DNA of 36,382 nucleotides from an uncultured Bacilli bacterium (lineage in GTDB: Bacteria > Bacillota_I > Bacilli_A > RF39 > UBA660), in contig CAKOOV010000014.1 of NCBI GenBank assembly GCA_934098435.1, positions 1 through 36,382 of the forward strand. Direction: 5' to 3'. The notes beneath the pieces are model-generated. The model saw only the letters and a list, made by a program, of their open reading frames with translations. It made no database searches and was not told the origin of the DNA. Numbering within the stretch: the stretch's first letter is position 1; each line of letters begins with the position of its first letter. Shown one piece after another: positions 30,210 to 36,382 of the stretch. A program made the translations under genes and the position numbers.

Positions 30210-32801
30210 TTATAACCATTCGTGATTCTTTTTTATATATATTCTTTTTACGATACTGACTATCAATATATATAAAATTACTAAAGATAATAAATATAGA
30301 TAGAATTTAATACTTAATATTTCAAAGTGAAATGATAAGACATTATGTAGTAATAATGGTGTTATTATTGTTAACATAGTAGATAATAGTGTTAATGATA
30401 ATAATATTTTTGAAGGTCTACTATTAAAAATACCTTTCGATGTACGAACATTATAGATGATCATAAGTTCTGTTATTAATGATGTTATGAACCAAGCGGT
30501 TTGAAAATAACTTTCTTTGTCTATACTGTTATAGCCTAATAGGTGCCAGAATGTAAGAAATGCTAGTACATCTATTATAGAGCTTGTTATTCCCATTACT
30601 ATCATAAATTTAGCTATTCCTTTAGTATTCCATTTTTTGGGAAATGTTATAAATTCTTCATCGACATTATCATATGGTATGCCTATTTGGGAAAAATCAT
30701 ATATAAAATCTTGAAATAACATTTGTATTGGTAATAGTGGTAAGAATGGTAAGAAGATACTGGCTATCATTATACTAAATACATCTCCAAAGTCTGCACT
30801 TAAGGCCATTTTCATATATTTTATAATATTACCATATACTTTTCTTCCTTCTATTATTCCATCTGCTATTACTTCTAAGTTTTTTTCTAGTAATATCATA
30901 TCACTTGTTTCTTTAGCTATATCTGTTGCTGTATTTACTGATAGTCCTACATCGCTTTGTAATAGTGATGGGGCATCATTTATTCCGTCGCCCATATAGC
31001 CTACTACATGACCATTACTTTTTAATATTCTTACTACTCTTTCTTTTTGCATTGGATTTAACCTTGCAAATACGTCTATTTCCTCTACTTTTATTGATAG
31101 GGCTTTATCACTTAATTTATCTATTTCAGCTCCTGTTAATATTTCATCACTATTGATGCCTGCTAAAGAGGATACTGTTTTAGTGGAATATTGGTTGTCC
31201 CCGGTTAGTATTTTTGTTTTTACGCCATACTTTCTTAGTTTGTTTATGACTTTCTTGACATCTTTTTTAGGTGAATCTAAAAAGGCCACGAAACCGATAA
31301 ATGTCATATCTTTTTCAGTATTTTCATCAAAAGATAGAATATCCTTCTCGGTTTTCTTAGCCGCTATGGCTAAAACTTGCATACCAGAAGTAGCCATTTC
31401 TTTAGCTTTTGTAGTAACGGTATTTATTAACTCTTTAGTTAAATCTTCTTCCTTACCTTTTATTTTTACTTTGGTACATCTTTTTAATACTTCTTCCATG
31501 GCTCCTTTTGTTATCATTCGATATGTACTGTTATTTTTTACGATGATACTCATTATTTTTCTATTATAATCAAATGGTATTTCGTCTATTTTTTCATACT
31601 TTGGTAATATATTATCTAAATTATGTTTGCTTCCATAGATCATTATTGCCCTATCTACTATGTTTTTCATCCCGGTTGAATAGTAACTATTTATATATGC
31701 ATATTCTAAAATGTTATTATTTTCTTTTCCTAATACATCTATGTATTTTTGAAGTACTATTTTATTTTCGGTAAGAGTACCTGTTTTATCAGTACATAGT
31801 GTGTCTATAGCTCCTAAATTTTGTATTGATTCTATATGTTTTACTAAAACTTTCTTTTTGGCTAATGTTTTTGTTCCTTTTGTTAAATTTACATTGACTA
31901 TCATTGGTAACATACTTGGTGTTATTCCTACCGCTACGGAAAAGGCAAAAAGAATGGCTTCAGTAAAATTACTTCTTATTATTCCATCTACTAAAAGAAT
32001 AACTAGACATATTACTACCATAAATTTTATTAACATATTAGTAATATCTTTCATTCCTTTATCAAAGGCTGTTATGTTCTTTTTTTCATTTATTTCTTTA
32101 CCAATTTTACCTAAATATGTATCAAAGCCTGTTTTTACCACTATGGCCTTCGCAGTACCACTTATGACGCTTGAAGACATATATAGGACATTTTTTATAT
32201 CAAATAAGTTGTCATATTCTTTCTTATTAGTTTCTTTCTTTTCTACGGGAATTGATTCTCCTGTAAAAACAGACTCATTAACAAATAAATCTTTACTATT
32301 TACAACAATACAATCCGCTGGGATTATGCTTCCAGCATTTAAAGATATAATATCTCCTACTACTACATTTTCTACTTTTATTTCTAATTCTTTATTATCT
32401 CTTATTGCTTTAGTAGTTGATACTATTTTACTTCTTAGTTTTTTATTAAATTTATATGCTGAATAATCTTCTAATACTCTGATAAGTATACTAATTATGG
32501 CTATTAATATGATTACTAATGAACCTAGTTTATCTCCTAAAGAGAAATTTATTAATGCTAAAACTAATAGTATTATAATAAATTCTTCTTTTAATGAATT
32601 AAATATAAAGTAAAATATACTTCTATTTACTTCTTTTATAACGATATTTTTTCCATTGTTATTTAATCTTTTTTGGGCTTCTTTATTAGTTAACCCTTCT
32701 TCTTTAGTATGATATTTTGTTAATATTTCTTCAGTAGTTAACTTTGATATTTCGTTATAGTCTTTTAATATTAATATATCATCTATTTTATTATCTTTCA
32801 T
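30210..32801 (-). CDS. mgtA: Magnesium-translocating P-type ATPase (MgtA family)
   Basis: A P3B-type ATPase for Mg uptake. It contains the actuator motif FTGES, the phosphorylation motif CTDKTGTLTENK (Asp338 from the chosen start), the MgtA-type helix SVAVGITPSMLPMIVN, KGA and TGDN in the N and P domains, and GDGINDAPSL. Six further helices are C-terminal, near QMLFQDFIYDFSQIGIPYDNVD. The start at 32801 (863 residues) follows GGTGAT; an upstream in-frame ATG pair at 32828 sits just before a TATAAT that may be a -10 box. It is followed by a double hairpin. Regulation by Mg is not visible in the short 5' region. Confidence 0.92.
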   Translation of the reverse strand: MKDNKIDDILILKDYNEISKLTTEEILTKYHTKEEGLTNKEAQKRLNNNGKNIVIKEVNRSIFYFIFNSLKEEFIIILLVLALINFSLGDKLGSLVIILIAIISILIRVLEDYSAYKFNKKLRSKIVSTTKAIRDNKELEIKVENVVVGDIISLNAGSIIPADCIVVNSKDLFVNESVFTGESIPVEKKETNKKEYDNLFDIKNVLYMSSSVISGTAKAIVVKTGFDTYLGKIGKEINEKKNITAFDKGMKDITNMLIKFMVVICLVILLVDGIIRSNFTEAILFAFSVAVGITPSMLPMIVNVNLTKGTKTLAKKKVLVKHIESIQNLGAIDTLCTDKTGTLTENKIVLQKYIDVLGKENNNILEYAYINSYYSTGMKNIVDRAIMIYGSKHNLDNILPKYEKIDEIPFDYNRKIMSIIVKNNSTYRMITKGAMEEVLKRCTKVKIKGKEEDLTKELINTVTTKAKEMATSGMQVLAIAAKKTEKDILSFDENTEKDMTFIGFVAFLDSPKKDVKKVINKLRKYGVKTKILTGDNQYSTKTVSSLAGINSDEILTGAEIDKLSDKALSIKVEEIDVFARLNPMQKERVVRILKSNGHVVGYMGDGINDAPSLLQSDVGLSVNTATDIAKETSDMILLEKNLEVIADGIIEGRKVYGNIIKYMKMALSADFGDVFSIMIASIFLPFLPLLPIQMLFQDFIYDFSQIGIPYDNVDEEFITFPKKWNTKGIAKFMIVMGITSSIIDVLAFLTFWHLLGYNSIDKESYFQTAWFITSLITELMIIYNVRTSKGIFNSRPSKILLSLTLLSTMLTIITPLLLHNVLSFHFEILSIKFYLYLLSLVILYILIVSIVKRIYIKKNHEWL

Positions 32802-32852
32802 AGTATCACCAATATTATTATACATCAAAAACTATATCTTGCGTATATATTT

Positions 32853-32883
32853 TAAAAAAAAAGAAGAATTATTTCTCTTCTTT
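32853..32883 (-). terminator. Terminator of cotE
   Basis: AAGAAGA pairs with TCTTCTT (32861-32867 and 32876-32882), 8-nt loop that holds the stop codon, followed by nine T on the minus strand. Confidence 0.7.
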
Positions 32884-33408
32884 AAGATAATCAGGATCTA
32901 CATTATCTTCTATGTCTTTAAGTTCTTCTTCTGTTACTTCTTCTGGTATTTCATCCCATGGTTCTTCATCTTCTTCGATTGCTATTTTTACTTTGGTATC
33001 CCCTACTATTTCGACTCCTAGTTCTTTTTCGATATCTATTATTATACTATTATCTTTTTCTTTAGCAGAGATACAACTAGGTTGTTTTAAGCTTCTTACA
33101 ATTATATCCTTATTACTTGAATCAGCTTCGGCTTTTTGTGATACTGTTACTACTTCTCTATATGGTATGTTTTTGGTCATTACTGAAGTTTTTGTATCAT
33201 TATCATAAGAATACCATAAATTGACATCAAAGGAACCATCTATTTCAATTTTTCCCTGTACTTCGTGTCCTTCAAATTTGTGATTTATTACCCAACATCC
33301 TAATACAGTATTAGGTGCAAACTCAGTATTTATTGTATAAGTATTACGATAATACTTTTTGCCTTTACCTACTACTGCTTTGGTTACTATTTCCTTATAT
33401 GCTGACAA
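32869..33408 (-). CDS. cotE: Spore coat morphogenetic protein CotE homologue
   Basis: The 179 residues align well with B. subtilis CotE by eye: SAYKEIVTKAVVGKGKKY at the start, VLGCWVINHKFEG, GSFDVNLWYSYDNDTKTSVMT, LKQPSC and VEIVGDTKVKIAI, then an acidic C-terminal tail ending in a NVDPDYL segment. In Bacillus, CotE organises the outer spore coat. The start is set at TTG 33408, because TTG-S-A-Y-K-E-I matches the known M-S-E-Y-R-E-I and GGGGTGAT is correctly placed; a GTG at 33417 falls within that site. No other sporulation gene is in the window, so the role here may differ. Confidence 0.88.
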   Translation of the reverse strand: MSAYKEIVTKAVVGKGKKYYRNTYTINTEFAPNTVLGCWVINHKFEGHEVQGKIEIDGSFDVNLWYSYDNDTKTSVMTKNIPYREVVTVSQKAEADSSNKDIIVRSLKQPSCISAKEKDNSIIIDIEKELGVEIVGDTKVKIAIEEDEEPWDEIPEEVTEEELKDIEDNVDPDYLKEEK

Positions 33409-33445
33409 AGATATCACCCCTCACAATAATTTATGAAAGTATTAA

Positions 33446-33476
33446 TAAAAAAGTACCATTTTTTTGTTTGGTACTT
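33446..33476 (-). terminator. Terminator of the sirtuin gene
   Basis: AAGTACCA (33476-33469 on the minus strand) pairs with TGGTACTT (33458-33451), 10-nt loop, followed by a run of T. Confidence 0.85.
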
Positions 33477-34188
33477 ATATTTTACTGAATACATTGCTTA
33501 ATTTATCGTTTATTATTAGTTTGGCGTTATCTTCATGGCCAATTGAACTACGATTTATTAAAACTAAATTTCCATGAAAATAGTCTACTAAATATGCCGC
33601 TGGATAAACTCTAAGGGATGTTCCTAAAACTATCATGAGATCTGATTTAGCTACCGCTGTAATGGCCTCTTCCCATACATCTTCTGGAAGTGGTTCGTTA
33701 TATAATACGACGTCTGGTTTTATTATACCTCCGCAGGTACATCTTGGTATGCCACTACTATTAAAAACATAATTAGCATCATAATATTTATGACATTTAG
33801 TGCAATAGTTATTCATAATTGTTCCATGTAATTCTAATACTTTACTACTACCGGCTTTACTATGAAGACCATCTATGTTTTGGGTTATTATTGTTACATC
33901 TTTACCTTTATCTTCTAATTCTTTTAGTTTTTGGTGTGTAATATTAGGTATGGCATTTAATGAGTTTAATTTATCTTTATAAAATTTATAGAATTCTTCT
34001 GGATCATTTATAAAAAAATCATGTGATAGTATTAATTCTGGTGGATAGTCATATTTTTGATTATATAAACCATCTTTACTTCTAAAATCTGGTATACCAC
34101 TTTCTGTTGATACTCCTGCTCCAGTGAAAACTATTATTTTTTTACTTTTATCTATGAGTTCTTTTAACTCTTTTATTTTTTCTTCCAT
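33475..34188 (-). CDS. NAD-dependent protein deacylase, sirtuin (CobB/SrtN-like)
   Basis: Sirtuins remove acyl groups from lysines using NAD, releasing nicotinamide and O-acyl-ADP-ribose. The 237-residue core has GAGVSTESGIPDFRS, TQNIDGLH, catalytic His in ELHGT, a zinc site CTKC...CTC, and GTSLRVYPA. The start at 34188 follows AGAGGTAAT; an upstream ATG at 34221 lies in the promoter-like TATAAT region and adds 11 unrelated residues. The product could feed the macro-domain enzyme at 4584. It has its own terminator and is isolated from YetF by another one. Confidence 0.94.
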   Translation of the reverse strand: MEEKIKELKELIDKSKKIIVFTGAGVSTESGIPDFRSKDGLYNQKYDYPPELILSHDFFINDPEEFYKFYKDKLNSLNAIPNITHQKLKELEDKGKDVTIITQNIDGLHSKAGSSKVLELHGTIMNNYCTKCHKYYDANYVFNSSGIPRCTCGGIIKPDVVLYNEPLPEDVWEEAITAVAKSDLMIVLGTSLRVYPAAYLVDYFHGNLVLINRSSIGHEDNAKLIINDKLSNVFSKI

Positions 34189-34219
34189 ATTATTACCTCT
34201 AATAGTATTATAGCACATC

Positions 34220-34249
34220 AAAAAAATGATGACTATAGTAAATCATCAT
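34220..34249 (-). terminator. Terminator of the yetF-like gene
   Basis: ATGATGA (34249-34243, minus strand) pairs with TCATCAT (34232-34226) around a 10-nt loop that contains the yetF stop, followed by seven T. Confidence 0.8.
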
Positions 34250-34868
34250 TCTTAATGATAAATATATTTCGATCTTTGTAAAAGGCAAAGAATACATCTT
34301 CTAATTTTATATCTTTTTTATCTAAAAAATTATATACCCACTTTTTATCTTTCTTTAGATGTTTTATGGTATCTTCCTGTATATCTCCATCTAATATTAA
34401 TGGTAATGGTAAAGGGCTTTTACCTGTTTCATATGGAAATACAGATAAGGTACCACTACTCTCTAAAATAGCATATTCTACTTCTTCAATACTTCTATAG
34501 CCTTTGTCTCTTAATTGAACTAATAAATCATCTAGGTTATATCTTTGCTTTAACATTTCATTATAATTTATTTTACCACCCTTTATTATTACTGATGGAT
34601 TACCTTCTAAAAATATTCTAAATTTAGGTTTTTTTAAACTTAAATATGATAAGATACATTGAAGTAATACTAGTACTATTATAGGTATTAAAGAATATAA
34701 CATACTTTTTTCATAATCTTCTATACTTATTACTGTTAGTTCCGCTATTAAAAGAGATACTACTAAATCAGTTATGCTTAGTTGTCCTACTTCTCTTTTA
34801 CCCATTATTCTGTATATTAAAAATATAAATAAGTAAAAGAATATTGTTCTAATTATTACTATTATCAT
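34233..34868 (-). CDS. YetF family (DUF421) membrane protein
   Basis: About 211 residues: three membrane helices in the first 80 residues, with the family signature RIMGKREVGQLSITDLVV, then a soluble two-part domain with EGNPSVIIKGGKINYNEML and DLLVQLRDKGYRSIEEVEYAILESSGTLSV. In Bacillus, YetF-type proteins such as YdfR/YdfS associate with germination receptors or the membrane; a biochemical role is not settled. The start is set at 34868 because GGTGAT lies 4 bases before it. Confidence 0.9.
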   Translation of the reverse strand: MIIVIIRTIFFYLFIFLIYRIMGKREVGQLSITDLVVSLLIAELTVISIEDYEKSMLYSLIPIIVLVLLQCILSYLSLKKPKFRIFLEGNPSVIIKGGKINYNEMLKQRYNLDDLLVQLRDKGYRSIEEVEYAILESSGTLSVFPYETGKSPLPLPLILDGDIQEDTIKHLKKDKKWVYNFLDKKDIKLEDVFFAFYKDRNIFIIKNDDLL

Positions 34869-34940
34869 TTTTATCACCATTATAATTATGAGAGATAGTA
34901 TATTTTTTTATACATATTCATATTATTTATTGGTGATATT

Positions 34941-35291
34941 ATGTTTAAATATTTAAAAAGTTCTATATATACTTTATGTATATTAATAGGTAGTACTATT
35001 GTTATTACTATTCTTAATTATTTTAATATTCTTATGGGAAATGTTCTTAAAATAACTGAGTTATTGATACCTATTATTTCTATTTTTATAGGTAGTTATA
35101 TTTTAGGTAAGAGTTCTAATAATAAAGGCTATATTGAAGGATTAAAATATGGTATAGCATGGATAATATTATTTTTAATTATTAATCTTATTTCTAAAAA
35201 TTTTACTTATCTTTCTTTAATTTATTATTTAATTCTTATTATAATAGCAATAGTATCCTCAATTATTGGTATTAATAGAAGAAAAAATTAG
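34941..35291 (+). CDS. TIGR04086 family (YrzE-like) membrane protein
   Basis: A 116-residue protein with four membrane helices (about 8-28, 38-56, 66-86, 90-110). The Gly-rich segment GSYILGKSSNNKGYIEGLKYG between helices 2 and 3 is the signature of the TIGR04086/YrzE proteins of Firmicutes, which have no known function. GGTGAT precedes the ATG. It is divergent from yetF and convergent with the second BspA-like gene; a shared hairpin (35285-35314) overlaps both stops. Confidence 0.8.
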   Translation: MFKYLKSSIYTLCILIGSTIVITILNYFNILMGNVLKITELLIPIISIFIGSYILGKSSNNKGYIEGLKYGIAWIILFLIINLISKNFTYLSLIYYLILIIIAIVSSIIGINRRKN

Positions 35292-35314
35292 CAGGACTAT
35301 GAGCCTGCTAATTT
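35285..35314. terminator. Bidirectional terminator between YrzE-like and BspA-like genes
   Basis: Perfect 11-bp stem AAATTAGCAGG (35285-35295) with CCTGCTAATTT (35304-35314) and an 8-nt loop, with six A/T on the left serving the minus-strand gene. On the minus strand the loop is CTCATAGT, close to the CC-N4-GT loops of the tandem double hairpins, but this is a single hairpin. Confidence 0.8.
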
Positions 35315-36382
35315 ATATATATGTAGGATGATAACTACTGAAATTAGTATTCATAAAGTTTCTATTAGTTTCAGTATCTTTTAGATATATTTTTACATTA
35401 GATGGAATATTCTTAAACATATCATCATAACTACTTATACTAGTAAAATCAGCATTTCTTAAATCAATAGTAGTTAAATTACTACATTCTTTAAACATAT
35501 TAATACTATCAGTTACATTAGACATATCAAAACTTGATAAGTCTAAACTTGTTAAGCTACTACAATTTTGAAACATGCCACCATAACCAAAATTAATTCC
35601 CATTTTAGTTACGTTTGAGGTATTAAAATTTGATAAATCTAAACTTGTTAATGATAAGCAATACGAAAACATTCCCATCATACTAGTTACCTTAGATGTG
35701 TCAAAATTTGATACGTCAATATTTACTAAAGAATTACAGCCACTAAACATAAAATTCATATTAGTTACATTAGATGTATCAAAACTGGATACATCTAAGT
35801 TGGTTAATGATTTACAGCCAAAGAACATATTACTCATGCTTGTCATTTTAGATGTATCAAAGCTTGATACATCTAGGCTAGTTAATGATTTACAGCCGTC
35901 AAACATATACCAAGCAGCCGTTACATTTGAAGTATTAAAACCTGATAGATCTAAGTTTGTTAATGAAGTACAGCCAGAAAACATATGATTAATATACTCT
36001 ACTTTGGAAGTATCAAAATTTGATAAATCTAAATTTGTTAGTGAACTGCATTGTAAAAACATTGTGCCCATATTACCTACATTTGAGGTATCGAACATAC
36101 TTAAATTTAAAGTTGTTAAACTATTACTTCTAGCAAACATACTAGTCATACTTTTAACATTAGATGTATTAAAATTATCACCAAAAGTAATATTAGTTAA
36201 AGATGTATTGTCTGAAAACATATTAGTCATATTAGTCATTCCTGATGTATCCATATTAGATAGATCTATTGATGTAACATTAGTTAGATTACTAAATAGT
36301 CCTGATGATGATGGATTAGCATATATAGTATTATTACTACCTATAGTTATATCATAGTTACCATTTGCATCTGCTTCATTAT
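35313..36382 (-). CDS. BspA-like surface protein with DUF285 repeats, 5' end outside window
   Basis: The frame is open from the right window edge to the stop at 35313, so at least 355 residues are visible and the N-terminus is missing. The edge reads NEADANGNYDITIG, nearly identical to the middle of the paralogue at 21046-22908, through SGLFSNLTNVTSIDLSNMDTSGMTNM. It then has about eleven 23-26-residue repeats (SLTNLDLSNFDTSKV, SLVNIDVSNFDTSKV and similar), more regular than in the other copy, and ends with a matching KIYLKDTETNRNFMNTNF tail. An internal ATG at 36254 is not the start. Presumably a secreted adhesin-like protein with the same type of leader beyond the edge, which is an inference. 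Confidence 0.9.
   Translation of the reverse strand, partial: NEADANGNYDITIGSNNTIYANPSSSGLFSNLTNVTSIDLSNMDTSGMTNMTNMFSDNTSLTNITFGDNFNTSNVKSMTSMFARSNSLTTLNLSMFDTSNVGNMGTMFLQCSSLTNLDLSNFDTSKVEYINHMFSGCTSLTNLDLSGFNTSNVTAAWYMFDGCKSLTSLDVSSFDTSKMTSMSNMFFGCKSLTNLDVSSFDTSNVTNMNFMFSGCNSLVNIDVSNFDTSKVTSMMGMFSYCLSLTSLDLSNFNTSNVTKMGINFGYGGMFQNCSSLTSLDLSSFDMSNVTDSINMFKECSNLTTIDLRNADFTSISSYDDMFKNIPSNVKIYLKDTETNRNFMNTNFSSYHPTYI

Noticed and set aside
35313..36382. Repeated 70-80-base units that might be a CRISPR array or satellite
   Set aside because: The units are in frame, encode DUF285 repeats, vary in sequence and have no constant direct repeat with unique spacers.
1..36382. Use of TGA for tryptophan as in Mycoplasma
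   Set aside because: All long conserved proteins are full length under the standard code, tryptophan is TGG, and no in-frame TGA interrupts them.

Overview
The window is a very AT-rich, gene-dense chromosomal segment of a low-GC Gram-positive bacterium. Most genes run leftward on the minus strand. Gene content (IreB-RuvX-DUF1292-MltG cluster, InfC-RpmI-RplT, RplM-RpsI, MiaB followed by a RicA-like protein, CotE, YrzE/TIGR04086, PPDK, ComG-like prepilins) and the standard genetic code point to an uncultured, reduced-genome lineage of Bacilli close to the Mollicutes (RF39- or Erysipelotrichales-like). The exact lineage is an inference. No phage, IS, CRISPR or plasmid genes are seen.

Layout from left to right. 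1-161: the leader of a surface-protein gene lying off the left edge. 175-2327: ireB-ruvX-DUF1292-mltG operon. 2400-4559: a small membrane protein and uvrB. 4584-6213: macro-domain protein and Mbeg1-like hydrolase. 6215-9057: trmB-rnc-MBL hydrolase-cinA-type pncC-membrane protein operon. 9132-10072: two small unknown proteins flanking tRNA-Ile(CAT) and tRNA-Leu(TAG). 10081-13903: an alpha/beta hydrolase and ppdK. 13947-16005: an unknown protein and rplM-rpsI with an L13-type leader. 16095-18003: uvrC and tRNA-Ser(GCT). 18044-20950: a membrane protein, two prepilin-like genes and a divergent PilB/GspE ATPase. 21046-23129: a BspA-like repeat surface protein with a long leader. 23141-28541: ricA-like, miaB, an atypical RNB-domain protein and lepA. 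28582-30095: infC-rpmI-rplT with an L20-type leader. 30148-35291: an MgtA-type P-type ATPase, cotE, a sirtuin, YetF and YrzE-like membrane proteins. 35313-36382: a second, partial BspA-like gene.

The most interesting signal is the leader in front of the BspA-like genes, present twice (complete at 22909-23129; its upstream part again at 1-161). Each copy has a promoter and a strong ribosome-binding site, followed by a short upstream ORF that runs through a poly-G tract (12 G in one copy, 10 in the other). In the complete copy a strong intrinsic terminator follows, immediately before the surface-protein ribosome-binding site. In the present frame the upstream ORF stops soon after the tract. If one G is lost, the only long open frame continues through the terminator and stops inside its 3' arm. 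This predicts a phase-variable, translation-coupled attenuator of surface-protein expression.

A second signal is a family of four tandem double hairpins (175-227, 11145-11197, 20982-21034, 30148-30200). They share one geometry (about 9-bp stem, 7-8-nt loop, 0-1-nt spacer, second hairpin) and loops beginning CC and usually ending GT, with stems that vary by compensatory changes. They lie 3' of genes and look like an undescribed RNA or DNA element.
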